A stretch of 64,000 nucleotides of DNA from Propionibacteriaceae bacterium ZF39 (GTDB taxonomy: Bacteria > Actinomycetota > Actinomycetes > Propionibacteriales > Propionibacteriaceae), in assembly GCA_039565995.1 (NCBI GenBank), contig CP154795.1:1116001-1180000 (forward strand). Direction: 5' to 3'. Numbering within the stretch: position 1 is the first letter of the stretch; each line of letters starts with the position of its first letter. A program made the translations under genes and the position numbers. Below are positions 9,718 through 18,856 of this stretch, in pieces. The notes under the pieces were generated by a model. The model was given only the letters and a program-made list of their open reading frames with translations, had not been told where the DNA came from and made no database searches.

Positions 9718-9734
9718 GTGAACACTCGGTGAAC
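9718..9734. promoter_or_regulatory. PHO-box-like direct repeat upstream of prs
   Basis: GTGAAC at 9718-9723 and GTGAAC at 9729-9734 are spaced 11 bp. On the minus strand this reads GTTCACCGAGT then GTTCAC, close to the actinobacterial PHO-box consensus of tandem GTTCACC units. It ends 3 nt before the -10 element TAGGCT (9738), so a bound regulator would cover the -35 region. Confidence 0.5.
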
Positions 9735-9737
9735 GGA

Positions 9738-9743
9738 TAGGCT
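9738..9743 (+). promoter_or_regulatory. -10 element TAGGCT of prs
   Basis: TAGGCT is 8 nt before the GTG start at 9752; predicts a leaderless transcript. Confidence 0.55.
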
Positions 9744-9751
9744 GAGGCACC

Positions 9752-10714
9752 GTGACCGAAGACATCACCGTATTCACGGGAAGCGCCCATCCCGAGTTCG
9801 CGAAAGAGATGTGCGACATCCTCGGGGTCGAGCTCTCGCACACCAACATCACCCGGTTCAGCAACGACTGCCTGCAGGTTCAGCTGCGCGCCAACTGTCG
9901 TCGCAAGGACGTCTATATCGTCCAGCCGCTGGTCCCGCCGGTGCAGGAGAACCTCGTCGAACTCCTGCTCATGCTCGACGCAGCCCGGGGTGCCTCTGCT
10001 GCCCACATCACCGCAGTGATCCCGCACTATTCCTATGCGCGATCCGACAAGAAGGATGCTCCTCGCATCTCGATCGGCGGCAAGCTCGTCGCCGACATGC
10101 TGTCGGCCGCCGGCGCGACGCGTGTGATCACCATGACCCTGCACTCGGAGCAGGTCCACGGCTTCTTCAACGTGCCGGTGGACCACCTGACCGCCGTGCG
10201 CGAGCTCGCCGATCACTATCGCAACAAGGACCTGAGCAACACCGTCGTGGTGTCGCCCGACTTCGGCTACGCGAAGGTCGCGTCCGAGTTCGCGCGCTTC
10301 CTCGGCCTGGACGTCGCCGCCGGCTCCAAGCGCCGCATGGCGGACGACAAGGTCATCATCGATCGCATCGTCGGTGACGTCGAGGGCAAGAACGTCATCA
10401 TCATCGACGACGAGATCGCCACCGCCGGCTCGATGATCGAGCTGATCGATCGTCTGCAGGACTACAACGTGCGCGATATCTCCATCGCGTCGACGCACGG
10501 CCTGTTCACCGGCAAAGCCGTCGAGCGCCTCAACGCGCGCGACGACATCACCGAGATCGTCACGACGAGCACGGTGCCGCTGACGCCGGAGCGTACGCCC
10601 GCCAAGCTCGAGACGCGCTCCGTCGCGCCCCTGTTCGCCGAGGCCGTGCGTCGCCACAACTCGGGTTCGTCGATCAGCTCGCTGTTCTCCGATGAGGTCA
10701 CCCACGGCGAGTGA
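9752..10714 (+). CDS. prs: Ribose-phosphate pyrophosphokinase (divergent type)
   Basis: Makes PRPP from ribose 5-phosphate and ATP for nucleotide, histidine and tryptophan synthesis. 320 residues with two phosphoribosyltransferase-like folds. Recognisable elements are VIPHYSYARSDKKDAPRISI, TLHSEQVHGFF and the PRPP loop VIIIDDEIATAGSMIEL. The flexible loop and PRPP loop differ from the textbook class I enzyme: the loop reads DDEIATAGS where DDxxDTGGT is usual. It looks like a distinct actinobacterial branch. Start is GTG, set by the -10 box 8 nt upstream. The usual neighbour glmU is absent. A hairpin at 10729-10749 follows. Confidence 0.88.
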   Translation: MTEDITVFTGSAHPEFAKEMCDILGVELSHTNITRFSNDCLQVQLRANCRRKDVYIVQPLVPPVQENLVELLLMLDAARGASAAHITAVIPHYSYARSDKKDAPRISIGGKLVADMLSAAGATRVITMTLHSEQVHGFFNVPVDHLTAVRELADHYRNKDLSNTVVVSPDFGYAKVASEFARFLGLDVAAGSKRRMADDKVIIDRIVGDVEGKNVIIIDDEIATAGSMIELIDRLQDYNVRDISIASTHGLFTGKAVERLNARDDITEIVTTSTVPLTPERTPAKLETRSVAPLFAEAVRRHNSGSSISSLFSDEVTHGE

Positions 10715-10728
10715 CGTGTGCTGGAGGG

Positions 10729-10749
10729 GTGCCCCGTCCGCTGGGGCGC
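10729..10749 (+). terminator. Weak terminator hairpin after prs
   Basis: GTGCCCC and GGGGCGC pair over 7 bp (one G-U) around a 7-nt loop, 15 nt after the prs stop codon; no T tract. Confidence 0.35.
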
Positions 10750-10824
10750 TCTGCCAGTGGCTGCACCGATTCCGGGTCGAACCCAGCCGGCTCTGACGAC
10801 ACTCCGAGGGGCCGAGTCAGCCTG

Positions 10825-10886
10825 TGCCGGATGGCACGACTTGCATCGAGGCACCGCCAGTCGTGACCGAACTCGTGGCATATGGC
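10825..10886. repeat. Dispersed inverted repeat, family C copy 1
   Basis: Starts with TGCCGGATGGCACGAC, whose last seven bases (as CACGACT) pair with AGTCGTG at 10859-10865. The same 15-mer GCCGGATGGCACGAC opens a related structure at 51672-51735. It sits between the prs and lpqE-like genes; the rest of this 288-bp intergenic stretch holds only the two terminators. Confidence 0.5.
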
Positions 10887-10957
10887 GCATCGTCTCACGG
10901 GTTCAGGCGTGTCCGGGCAGACGGTCGGGAGCTACGGAGGCCTGGAGCGCAGAAAGA

Positions 10958-10987
10958 AAGGCGCTCACCCGATGGGGTGAGCGCCTT
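10958..10987 (-). terminator. Intrinsic terminator of the LpqE-like gene
   Basis: Perfect 13-bp arms AAGGCGCTCACCC and GGGTGAGCGCCTT with a GATG loop. Read on the minus strand it is followed by a T-rich tract (TTTCTTTCT), so it should stop transcription arriving from the lipoprotein gene. Confidence 0.8.
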
Positions 10988-11002
10988 CTTGTGTCACGAG
11001 CC

Positions 11003-11683
11003 TCAGCCGGGCGTGGGCGCAGCCTCGGCCGGTGCCTGAGCCGGGGCCTCGGCAGGAGCCTGACCGGGTGTGGCCTCCGCGGGGGGAGCAGCCTCGGCAG
11101 GAGTCTGCTGGCCGGCGGCCGCAGGGGTCGGGGTGGCGCTGCCGGCGGCGGGGGCCGGTGAGTAGGTCGCGTAATCTTCCTTGGACGCGTCGACGACCGG
11201 CACCATGAGCGTCTGGGGCTTGCTGCCCTCGAAGGTCAGGGTGAGCTCGGCGAGGAGGCCCGGGGTGAGCTGGGACGCGCTCACCTGCAGCGGCGTCCCA
11301 CCCTCGGTCAGGCGAACGAGCTGGCCGGCGGGGAGCTCACGGTTGGCCTGGACACGCTGGATCGTGCCGGCCTCCGTATTCGTATGCGTGAACGTGCGTC
11401 CCTCGATGCTGACCAGGCGGTCAGAGCGATCAACCGGGGCGATGAAGGCGCCGGAGAGGAAACCCTGGTTGGCGTCGGGCTCCGCCACGATCATCAGGTT
11501 GCGGATCTTGAGCGGAACCTCGTTCGCGCCCGGCACCGCATCGGTGCTGGGCACATCGGCCTGCACACCCTCGGCTGGCGTATATGGCTTGAGCGTCTGC
11601 GGGGTCGCGCAGGACGAAAGGCCGAGTGCGAGCGCCGCGACTGCGGCGGCGGCAAGGATGCGGGGCGACTGACGCTTGACCAC
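11003..11683 (-). CDS. LpqE-like lipoprotein
   Basis: A 226-residue exported lipoprotein: N-terminal membrane segment, lipobox LSSC, a beta-rich domain (about residues 55-175) and an Ala/Pro/Thr-rich low-complexity tail. The position directly divergent from carD matches Mycobacterium tuberculosis lpqE next to carD, so it is probably the orthologue; LpqE belongs to the PCu(A)C/DUF461-like group, but the copper-binding Met/His cluster of that group is not obvious here, so no metal role is claimed. Start is GTG with GAGGAG upstream. A strong terminator follows. Confidence 0.75.
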   Translation of the reverse strand: MVKRQSPRILAAAAVAALALGLSSCATPQTLKPYTPAEGVQADVPSTDAVPGANEVPLKIRNLMIVAEPDANQGFLSGAFIAPVDRSDRLVSIEGRTFTHTNTEAGTIQRVQANRELPAGQLVRLTEGGTPLQVSASQLTPGLLAELTLTFEGSKPQTLMVPVVDASKEDYATYSPAPAAGSATPTPAAAGQQTPAEAAPPAEATPGQAPAEAPAQAPAEAAPTPG

Positions 11684-11866
11684 GGGGGCAGCTCCTCGAG
11701 GACGTGAATAGACAGGGGCAGCTTAGCGACAAACGCCCGCAATCGCCCACGTTGACGTTCAAATGGTTATCACAGGCATACGCCCCGTGTCGTGTCAAGC
11801 CCCTCATAAGGCCCCGAACCCGCTCTGGCTAGCACAAACGCACTCGGCCATGAAAGCATCGCGTGA

Positions 11867-11872
11867 TACACT
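11867..11872 (+). promoter_or_regulatory. -10 element TACACT of carD
   Basis: TACACT is 27 nt before the carD ATG; the predicted leader of about 20 nt contains GGGAAAGGGG as ribosome binding site, so this transcript is not leaderless. Confidence 0.45.
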
Positions 11873-11899
11873 TCTCCCCGGGAAAGGGGTTACAACAAT

Positions 11900-12385
11900 A
11901 TGACCTTCACAGTCGGCGAAACGGTGGTCTACCCCAATCATGGGGCGGCCGTCATCGAGGACATTGAGACCCGGAAGATCAAGGGAGAGGACAAGCTCTA
12001 CCTCGTATTGAGAATTGTGGGCCAGAACGACCTGGTGGTGCGGGTGCCAGCCTGCAACCTGGATCTCGTGGGCGTGCGTGATGTGGTGGATGCCGATGGG
12101 CTGGAGAAGGTCTTCTCCGTCCTGCGCGCCCCCCACACCGAGGAGCCGACCAACTGGTCGCGTCGTTACAAGGCCAATCTGGAGAAGCTTCACTCCGGCA
12201 ACGTCATCAAGGTGTCCGAGGTCGTCCGTGACCTCTGGCGTCGCGAAAAGGATCGCGGGCTCTCCGCCGGCGAGAAGCGGATGCTGGCCAAGGCGCGCCA
12301 GATCCTGGTGTCCGAGCTGGCCCTCGCCGAAAAGGTCGAAGAAGACAAGGCCGAGGTTCTGCTCGACGAGGTTCTGGCCTCCTGA
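11900..12385 (+). CDS. carD: RNA polymerase-binding transcription factor CarD
   Basis: CarD stabilises the RNA polymerase open complex at ribosomal RNA and other promoters. 161 residues, normal length. The N-terminal RNAP-interaction (Tudor-like) domain starts [20 protein letters not shown]; the helical C-terminal DNA-binding domain contains [17 protein letters not shown] and [18 protein letters not shown]. ispD follows after 7 nt, the conserved actinobacterial order carD-ispD. Confidence 0.97.
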   Translation: MTFTVGETVVYPNHGAAVIEDIETRKIKGEDKLYLVLRIVGQNDLVVRVPACNLDLVGVRDVVDADGLEKVFSVLRAPHTEEPTNWSRRYKANLEKLHSGNVIKVSEVVRDLWRREKDRGLSAGEKRMLAKARQILVSELALAEKVEEDKAEVLLDEVLAS

Positions 12386-12392
12386 CATTCAC

Positions 12393-13097
12393 ATGACCCA
12401 TCTGTCCGACGAACCGGTCGTCGCCCTCGTGGCGGCGGCCGGTTCTGGTTCCCGTCTGGGCGGCGGCCTCGCGAAAGCCCTCCGTCCGCTCGCCGGCCGT
12501 GCCCTCGTCGCCCGTTCGGTCGATCAACTGGCCGCAGGCGGCGTACAGCGAGCCATCGTCATCGTCCCTGCCGGCCTCCAGCCCGAGTTCGAGGCCGCGC
12601 TGGCCGACGTGCCGATCCCCTGCACCCTCGTCGTCGGCGGTTCCGAGCGCCAACACTCCGTCCGGCTCGGGCTCGCGGCTGTCGGTGACGCCGGGGTGGT
12701 TCTCGTGCACGACGCCGCCCGGCCCATGGTTCCCGCCCGTGTGGTCGCCGACGTGATTTCGGCGGTCCGTGCGGGCCATGTCGCGGTCGTGCCAGCGTTG
12801 CCCGTGATCGACAGCATCCGCGAGGTCACCGGCGAGGGGTCGCGCGTCGTCGATCGGGCCGCACTGCGCGGGGTCCAGACCCCGCAGGGGTTCGCGTACG
12901 CCGAGTTGGTCGCCGCGCACGAACACGTCCTGGCTGCCGGTCTCGAGGTCACCGACGATGCGGCCTGCTGTGAGGCGGTCGGGCATCCGGTGCATCTCGT
13001 GCCAGGGTCACGCCTGGCCATGAAGGTGACCGAGCCCACTGACCTCGTCATAGCCGAGGCGCTCTGGGCGGCGCGTCAGGAGTCCGAACCGGCCTGA
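12393..13097 (+). CDS. ispD: 2-C-methyl-D-erythritol 4-phosphate cytidylyltransferase
   Basis: Third enzyme of the MEP isoprenoid pathway, coupling MEP to CTP. 234 residues. The nucleotide-binding motif AAAGSGSRLGGG-(L)AKAL is near the N-terminus; other family motifs are VVGGSERQHSVRLGL, VLVHDAARP, and VQTPQGFAY, followed by VTDDAACCEAVGHPVHLVPGS. Start at the ATG 7 nt after carD. Its end overlaps the convergent HEAT-repeat gene by 22 bp. ispF is about 1.9 kb downstream on the other strand rather than adjacent. Confidence 0.95.
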   Translation: MTHLSDEPVVALVAAAGSGSRLGGGLAKALRPLAGRALVARSVDQLAAGGVQRAIVIVPAGLQPEFEAALADVPIPCTLVVGGSERQHSVRLGLAAVGDAGVVLVHDAARPMVPARVVADVISAVRAGHVAVVPALPVIDSIREVTGEGSRVVDRAALRGVQTPQGFAYAELVAAHEHVLAAGLEVTDDAACCEAVGHPVHLVPGSRLAMKVTEPTDLVIAEALWAARQESEPA

Positions 13098-13777
13098 CCT
13101 TCCTCCGGATCAGCCTGAGCCGGCTTCGCCGCGCGTTCGAAGGCAACTGCGACCGTGAGTTCGGGGTCGCGAATGAGCATGGCCGTGGCCCGGGCATGAA
13201 TCGCAGCCGCCGTCGCCGGGTCTTCGTTCGCCGCCCGATCAAGGGCGGGAAGTGAAGCCTCATCGAGAACGCGGAAGGCACGCGTGAGCCCCTGCTGCAG
13301 CCGGCTGTCGCCCCGCCCGAGCTGGCGGGTGAATTCTTCGGCGAGTGAGGCGCGGGCGTCCTCGGGAGCCAGGGCAGCCGCGGCGCGCCAGGCCGTGAGG
13401 GCGACCTCGTCGTCCCGATCCCGCACCATCTCGGTCGTGATCCACTCCCACGCGCGGGGGTCGCCGATCTTCGACAGCGTGTGCAGTGCCTGGCTGCGCG
13501 CCTGCGGGTTGAACGACCCGAGTTCGCGCTGCAGGCGGGGGAGCGTCAACTCTTTCGGAAGGTGGAGCAGGGCCCAGGACAGCGTGTCGCGTACGCCGAA
13601 ATCAGGCTCGATCCCGCACCGCGCGATCAGCGGCTCGAGCCAGTCGGGGTGCGGGCGGGCGCCCATCGCCATGACGGTCCGCAGCCGGATGGACGGATCG
13701 TTGTCGTCCAGCAGCGCGCGGACGCGGTCCAGCCGGTCGGCGTGATCGTCGGCGTCGGGGTGCTCAGGGTCGGTCAA
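13076..13777 (-). CDS. HEAT-repeat protein
   Basis: A 233-residue all-helical protein with HEAT-like repeats (NDPSIRLRTVMAMGARPHPD; SFNPQARSQALHTLSKIGDP; RDRDDEVALTAWRAAAALAP). HEAT repeats form superhelical scaffolds for protein contacts; no catalytic motif is visible. The start is inferred as TTG at 13777 because AGGAAAG lies 5 nt upstream; later GTG codons are alternatives. It follows the metallopeptidase gene by 14 nt and is probably cotranscribed with it. Confidence 0.75.
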   Translation of the reverse strand: MTDPEHPDADDHADRLDRVRALLDDNDPSIRLRTVMAMGARPHPDWLEPLIARCGIEPDFGVRDTLSWALLHLPKELTLPRLQRELGSFNPQARSQALHTLSKIGDPRAWEWITTEMVRDRDDEVALTAWRAAAALAPEDARASLAEEFTRQLGRGDSRLQQGLTRAFRVLDEASLPALDRAANEDPATAAAIHARATAMLIRDPELTVAVAFERAAKPAQADPEEGQAGSDS

Positions 13778-13791
13778 GGTGTCTTTCCTGG

Positions 13792-14871
13792 TCAGCGGAC
13801 GTGCTCGGCCGGGGCCGTGAAGGTGTTGCAGCTGCCGATGTCGGTGGACGTGAGGCCGACCTGGTGCCAATACAGACGGCTCGCACCATGGCCGTGATCG
13901 CCCAGGACTCCGGGATCGTCGGGGCGGTTGCGAAGGTTGTCGTCACCGCCGAGGCGTACGGATTCCATGATCGTATCGATGTCGCTCTGCGTGTAGCCGA
14001 CGGACTCGGCGACGGCCTGGAGATACATGCCCGCGAAGCAGTCGGCCTGCACCTCGGCGCGTCGGCTCAACTCCAGCGCGGCCTGACGATCGCCCTGACG
14101 CTGCTGGTAGTAGTTCGCCTGGAGGATCAGCGTCCGCCCCTGCATCGCATGCCCGAACTCGTGGGCCATGACCTCGTCGATCACATGGGGCTGGGTCATG
14201 ATCGCCAGGTTGGGATGGAGTTCGTGGATCTTGCGGGAGTAGTAGACCTGCTGGTTGGCGGGGCAGTACGCCGCATTGGGCCCCATCCGCTCGCCACCGC
14301 CACAGGGTGTGCTGACGGAGTCGTGATAGACGTTCACGACCGGGCGCACGAGTTCGAAGCGGTTGGTGCCACGGAACGGCTGGTCCCAGACGCGCATGTT
14401 GCAGGCCATGAGGTCGTCGATGTAGGTCTTCACGTCGGCGTCGGAGGCGGTCTCGAGGTTCAGGTCCGGGATGGACAGGTCGCAGCGGATGGGCGTGGCC
14501 AACTGCTGCGAATAGAGCGGGTTCGCGGTCAGCAGCATGTCGACCTCGCTCACCTCCGCATCCGGGAAGGGCTTCACATCACCGGGCGGCGGCGGAACGT
14601 AGTCATCGTTCTGATAGTCGGGGCCACCGAGCACCGAATAGAGCCCGAGCCCGATCATCGCCAGTGCGACCACCGCGAGCGCCCCCACGATCAGCGGCAC
14701 GGGGCTCCGCCGCTTCGGTGCAGGACCGCCGCCGGGGAACTGGCCGCCACCGAACTGTCCGCCACCGAACTGCCCGCCACCGAACTGCCCACTCGGGGCC
14801 GGGCCGCCCTGCGGCTGGCCCCAGGCGGGGCCAGCTCCCTGCCACTGCTGCCCCGGGAATCCCTGACTCAT
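13792..14871 (-). CDS. YpfJ-type membrane-anchored zinc metallopeptidase
   Basis: A 359-residue protein of the neutral zinc metallopeptidase (YpfJ) family. The N-terminal 50 residues are Gly/Gln/Phe-rich with tandem FGGGQ units, followed by one membrane segment (about residues 58-80) and an extracellular domain. HEFGHAMQ is the HExxH zinc site; the downstream RAEVQADCFAGMYL supplies the third ligand, as in the family. Four or more cysteines suggest disulfides. Substrates are unknown. GAGGGGG precedes the ATG at 14871. Confidence 0.88.
   Translation of the reverse strand: MSQGFPGQQWQGAGPAWGQPQGGPAPSGQFGGGQFGGGQFGGGQFPGGGPAPKRRSPVPLIVGALAVVALAMIGLGLYSVLGGPDYQNDDYVPPPPGDVKPFPDAEVSEVDMLLTANPLYSQQLATPIRCDLSIPDLNLETASDADVKTYIDDLMACNMRVWDQPFRGTNRFELVRPVVNVYHDSVSTPCGGGERMGPNAAYCPANQQVYYSRKIHELHPNLAIMTQPHVIDEVMAHEFGHAMQGRTLILQANYYQQRQGDRQAALELSRRAEVQADCFAGMYLQAVAESVGYTQSDIDTIMESVRLGGDDNLRNRPDDPGVLGDHGHGASRLYWHQVGLTSTDIGSCNTFTAPAEHVR
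14740..14797. repeat. 15-bp tandem repeat in the metallopeptidase gene
   Basis: CCGCCACCGAACTGT/C is repeated in tandem about three times and encodes the FGGGQ units of the cytoplasmic N-terminus. Copy number may vary between strains. Confidence 0.7.
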
Positions 14872-14977
14872 CCGGCCCCCTCGTCTCGACTGACTCGGGC
14901 ACCATACCCTCGCCCGGGGTCCGCGATCAGGCACCTCGTGGGAGGCAATGGGCTCTCGGCCCGAGCCAGGGTGCGGT

Positions 14978-15460
14978 TCAGGGCGTGTCGGCTGCGTGGA
15001 TCAGGGCGGTGGCGACGGCGGCAATGCCCTCACCGCGACCGGTCAGGCCGAGGCCATCCGTGGTGGTCGCCGAGAGGGATACGGGGGGCCCGCCGAGGGC
15101 CTCGCTCATCAGCGACTCCGCCTCAGCGCGACGAGGGCCGATGCGGGGACGATTGCCGATGACCTGGACGGCCACGTTGCCGATCTCGAACCCGGCTTCC
15201 CGAACGCGACGCGCCGTCTCGGCCAGGAACTCCACGCCGGGAGCGCCTGCCCAGCGCGGATCCGAGGTGCCGTAGTTGCTGCCCAGGTCTCCGAGTCCGG
15301 CTGCGGACAGCAATGCATCGCAGGCCGCGTGAGCAGCGACATCACCGTCGGAATGCCCCTGCGGTCCACGGGGCTCCTCGGGGAAATGCAGCCCGGCGAC
15401 GATCATGGGGCGGCCGTCGGCGAGAGCGTGCACATCGACGCCGATCCCGGTGCGAAACAT
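14978..15460 (-). CDS. ispF: 2-C-methyl-D-erythritol 2,4-cyclodiphosphate synthase
   Basis: Fifth MEP-pathway enzyme. 160 residues. Metal-binding DVHAL near the N-terminus and the motif [17 protein letters not shown] followed by [13 protein letters not shown] sequence are conserved; the C-terminal [17 protein letters not shown] is the family signature that binds the cytidine moiety. AGGAGG lies 5 nt before the ATG at 15460. Transcribed away from the divergent DUF2207 gene. Confidence 0.96.
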   Translation of the reverse strand: MFRTGIGVDVHALADGRPMIVAGLHFPEEPRGPQGHSDGDVAAHAACDALLSAAGLGDLGSNYGTSDPRWAGAPGVEFLAETARRVREAGFEIGNVAVQVIGNRPRIGPRRAEAESLMSEALGGPPVSLSATTTDGLGLTGRGEGIAAVATALIHAADTP

Positions 15461-15611
15461 GGAGCCTCCTCCTGAAGAGCCGGCCCCGCGGAATCGGGGC
15501 GTCAGCCGGAATGTGCCACACCCTAGGGCTGGAACCCCGCTGTGCCATAGTTTCGCCAAGCGGGGGCCGTCCTCCGTCGAATTGTCATGAACCTGCGATG
15601 AGGGGCGAGCT

Positions 15612-17306
15612 TTGAAGCAGAAGTCAGCACGATTGATGCGGTGGCTGGTGTTGTGCGTTCTTGCGACTGGCCTTCTTGTGGGCGGGTTGGCCCAGCCGGC
15701 GCATGCTGTGGACGACGTGTCCCGGCATGTCAGCCGCATCGTGGTCAATGCCGATGGTGCGCTCGAAGTGACCACCACCATGACCTTCGAGGGCGGCGCG
15801 CCGGAGACCCTGACCCAGCGGTTCCGGACGAAGGAGCCGCTGGTGGACGACCGGGCGTACGCCTCGGAGGTTTCCGACCTGACGGCCACCGCGGACGGCC
15901 AACCCGCCCAGCTCACCCGCTCGGAAGATGACGAGCATGTCGTCGCGACGATTGCCGCGCCGGGCGCCAACGAGATCGTGCTGACCTATCGGGTGGTCGG
16001 TGCTGCGACGCGTACGCCCGATGGTCAGACCCTGGTGAAGTGGGACGTCCTGCAGGGCCTCTCGGTCGGCGCGCGTGAGGTCGAGGGCGAGGTGCTCGCT
16101 CCCGGACAGTTCACCGACTTCAAGTGCGTCGCCGGCGCCCCGGGATCGCAGTCGGCGTGTGCGCTCGCCGAGGGTGCGCCCCATGACTCGATCAATCCGC
16201 GCTTCGTCGACGGTCCCCGCGGCGCGGGCGAGATCGTCGGCCCGCGCATCACGTTCCCCGCGAACATGGTCGCGAGCAATGAGCAGATCCATGAGTACTG
16301 GACCGTTGGTCGCGCGTTCACCGGCACCGGCTGGCCTCTTGCCACGGCGCTCGCGGCGCTGCTTCTCGGGGCGGCGGTGCTGTATGCCCTGCACCGGCGG
16401 GCCGGTCGCGACGCCCATCCCAGCGGCGACCCCATCGAGGTCGCCCGGTTCGATGCAGTGGGTCCGGGGGAGGTGGAGTTCCGCCCCGGTCGCGAGGTGC
16501 TTCCCGGTGAGGTCGGGACGGTGGCCGACGAACGCGTCGACCCGATCGACATCACCGCGACGATCCTCGACCTGGCCGTGCACGGCCACCTGCGCATCAC
16601 CGAGCTTCCGCGGCGCAGCGAGTTCGCACCCACGGATTGGTATCTCGCTCGCCTCGACTCCGACATCTCCGGCCTCCGCGCCTATGAAAAGGACCTGCTC
16701 GACGTCGTCGCCCCCGCCGATGGGTCGGAGATCCTGGTCTCCACGATCGGACCGACCGTGGCCGGCGCGATTCCGGAGATCCAGTCCGACCTGTATGACG
16801 AGGTCGTCGAGCAGGGCTTCTTCGATCGTCGCCCCGATGACACCCGCAACGTGTGGAACATGGCGGCGCTGATCGTGCTGATCCTCGGTGTCGTCGCCAC
16901 CGGCGTACTCGCCGCCTTCACCCGCTTCGGACTCACCGGCCTCGCGATCATCGCCATCGGCCTCGGCCTCGCGTTCGTCGCCCAGGAGATGCCCGCGCGG
17001 ACGGCCAAGGGTGCTCGTCTGCTCGCCGGGCTCGGTCAGCTCCGCAGCCAGTTGCTCAGCCAGACCACCGACCAGATGCCCAACGGGCGGGAGTATGAGG
17101 AGCTGTCCGAAGTCCTGCCGTACGCCATCGTGCTGGGCGGTGCCGAACGCTGGCTCGATGCCATCGTCCGCAGCGATGATGACGACACCCCCGACTCCAC
17201 GGACCTGAACTGGTATCACGGCCCCGACAACTGGCACCTGCGTGACCTGCCCGATTCCCTGCGCAACTTCATCACCACGATGAACGGAAACCTCTTCGCG
17301 CGGTGA
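15612..17306 (+). CDS. DUF2207 membrane protein
   Basis: A 564-residue exported membrane protein. A signal peptide ends near AQPAHA; the extracellular N-terminal domain (about residues 35-225) has the DUF2207 pattern. A membrane segment at about 236-256 leads to a cytoplasmic winged-helix-like region ([16 protein letters not shown]), then two membrane segments at about 415-455 and a C-terminal domain ([17 protein letters not shown]). DUF2207 proteins are widespread in Gram-positives and have no established function. The start is a TTG at 15612 after GAGGGGCGAG; an ATG at 15636 is an alternative. Confidence 0.85.
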   Translation: MKQKSARLMRWLVLCVLATGLLVGGLAQPAHAVDDVSRHVSRIVVNADGALEVTTTMTFEGGAPETLTQRFRTKEPLVDDRAYASEVSDLTATADGQPAQLTRSEDDEHVVATIAAPGANEIVLTYRVVGAATRTPDGQTLVKWDVLQGLSVGAREVEGEVLAPGQFTDFKCVAGAPGSQSACALAEGAPHDSINPRFVDGPRGAGEIVGPRITFPANMVASNEQIHEYWTVGRAFTGTGWPLATALAALLLGAAVLYALHRRAGRDAHPSGDPIEVARFDAVGPGEVEFRPGREVLPGEVGTVADERVDPIDITATILDLAVHGHLRITELPRRSEFAPTDWYLARLDSDISGLRAYEKDLLDVVAPADGSEILVSTIGPTVAGAIPEIQSDLYDEVVEQGFFDRRPDDTRNVWNMAALIVLILGVVATGVLAAFTRFGLTGLAIIAIGLGLAFVAQEMPARTAKGARLLAGLGQLRSQLLSQTTDQMPNGREYEELSEVLPYAIVLGGAERWLDAIVRSDDDDTPDSTDLNWYHGPDNWHLRDLPDSLRNFITTMNGNLFAR

Positions 17307-17314
17307 GCCGGCAA

Positions 17315-17357
17315 AGCACAGGGCCGTGACTGCGATTGCAGGCACGGCCCTTGTGCT
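17315..17357. terminator. Bidirectional terminator hairpin
   Basis: AGCACAGGGCCGTG pairs with CACGGCCCTTGTGCT (14 bp with one bulge) around a 14-nt loop, between the convergent DUF2207 and glyA genes. Confidence 0.6.
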
Positions 17358-17375
17358 CAGGCGGTCAGGAGAGCC

Positions 17376-18815
17376 TCAGAGCTCGAGGCCCGGATAGAGC
17401 GGATGAGCATCGAGGAGCTCATCGGTGGCGGCCTTGACGCGGTCGGCCACGCCGTCGGCGATGGTGTACTTCGCCTTGCCGGGCTTGCCCGTCGACGCCA
17501 TGGCGGCCTCGGTGTTGGTGAGCACCTCGACGATGAGTTCGGCGACGCGATCGAACTCGGCGGCGCCGAAGCCACGCGAGGTGAGGGCGGGAGTGCCGAG
17601 GCGGACACCGGAGGTGTACCAGGCACCGTTCGGGTCGGACGGCACCGAGTTGCGGTTGGTGACGACGCCGGCATCGAGCAGCGCCGACTCGGCCTGACGG
17701 CCGGTGAGGCCGAAGGAGCTGACATCGAGCAGCACGATGTGGTTGTCGGTGCCGTCGGTGACGAGCTTCGACCCACGCGACATGAGGCCCTCGGCGAGGG
17801 ACTTGGCGTTGTCGGCGACGTTCTGGGCGTACTCCTGGAACGCGGGGGTGCGGGCCTCGGCCAGGGCGACGGCCTTGGCAGCCATCATGTGCGAGAGCGG
17901 ACCACCGAGCACCAGGGGGCAGCCACGGTCGACGGACGGGGCGTACTCCTCCTTGGCCATCACGAGGCCGCCGCGCGGGCCGCGCAGGGACTTGTGGGTC
18001 GTGGTGGTGACGACATCGGCATAGGGGATCGGATCCTCTTCGCCCTTGAACACCTTGCCGGCGACCAGACCCGCGAAGTGAGCCATGTCGACCATGAACA
18101 CCGCACCGATCTCGTCGGCGATTTCCTTCATCTTGGCGAAGTTGATGCGACGGGGATACGCCGAATAGCCGGCGACCAGGATCAGCGGCTTGAACTCGCG
18201 CGCAGCGGTGGCGATCTGGTCGTAGTCGAGCAGCTGGGTCGTCGGATCCGTGCCGTAGGAGCGCTGGTCGAACATCTTGCCGGAGATGTTGGGGCGGAAG
18301 CCGTGGGTGAGGTGGCCGCCGGCGTCGAGGCTCATGCCGAGCATCTTCTGCTCACCGAAGCGCTTGCGCAGGGTCGCCCAGTCGGCTTCGGTCAGGTCGT
18401 TGACGGTCTTGGCGCCGAACTCGGTCAGCGCGGGGCCCTCGATCTTGTTGGCCAGGATGGCCCAGAACGCGGTGAGGTTGGCGTCGATGCCGGAGTGGGG
18501 CTGGGCGTACGCATATTCGGCGCCGAACAGCTCCCGCGCGTGCTCGGCAGCGACACTTTCGACGGTGTCGATGTTCTGGCAGCCGGCATAGAAGCGGTGG
18601 CCGACGGTGCCCTCGGCGTACTTGTCCGAAAGCCACGTGCCCATCGTCGCCAGCACGGGCAGGGAGGCGTAGTTCTCGGACGCGATCAGCTTCAAAGACG
18701 CACGCTGATCAGTGAGTTCGGCGCGCGTCGCGGCGGCGATGCGGGGCTCGACCTGCTCGACCACCTTGAGGATCGTCTGGTAGGCGCTGGACAACTCGAC
18801 GTTGGGGTTGGTCAC
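17376..18815 (-). CDS. glyA: Serine hydroxymethyltransferase
   Basis: PLP enzyme interconverting serine and glycine with tetrahydrofolate. 479 residues, longer than the usual about 420 because of an insertion around residues 140-185, a form found in some actinobacteria and clostridia. LIASENYAS is in the N-terminal region; the PLP lysine lies in [31 protein letters not shown] is near the C-terminus. Start is GTG at 18815 with AAGGAG 7 nt upstream and TAGATT as -10. Confidence 0.96.
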   Translation of the reverse strand: MTNPNVELSSAYQTILKVVEQVEPRIAAATRAELTDQRASLKLIASENYASLPVLATMGTWLSDKYAEGTVGHRFYAGCQNIDTVESVAAEHARELFGAEYAYAQPHSGIDANLTAFWAILANKIEGPALTEFGAKTVNDLTEADWATLRKRFGEQKMLGMSLDAGGHLTHGFRPNISGKMFDQRSYGTDPTTQLLDYDQIATAAREFKPLILVAGYSAYPRRINFAKMKEIADEIGAVFMVDMAHFAGLVAGKVFKGEEDPIPYADVVTTTTHKSLRGPRGGLVMAKEEYAPSVDRGCPLVLGGPLSHMMAAKAVALAEARTPAFQEYAQNVADNAKSLAEGLMSRGSKLVTDGTDNHIVLLDVSSFGLTGRQAESALLDAGVVTNRNSVPSDPNGAWYTSGVRLGTPALTSRGFGAAEFDRVAELIVEVLTNTEAAMASTGKPGKAKYTIADGVADRVKAATDELLDAHPLYPGLEL

Positions 18816-18844
18816 GACTGGCTCCTTCGGCGTTCGGTGAAGCC

Positions 18845-18850
18845 AATCTA
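18845..18850 (-). promoter_or_regulatory. -10 element TAGATT of glyA
   Basis: TAGATT on the minus strand, about 30 nt upstream of the GTG start; the leader carries AAGGAG. Confidence 0.45.
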
Positions 18851-18856
18851 GCGGCT

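Noticed and set aside
10740..10800. tRNA-like stretch with GGGTCGAACCC after prs
   Set aside because: The T-arm stems do not pair and no acceptor or anticodon stem can be drawn on either strand.
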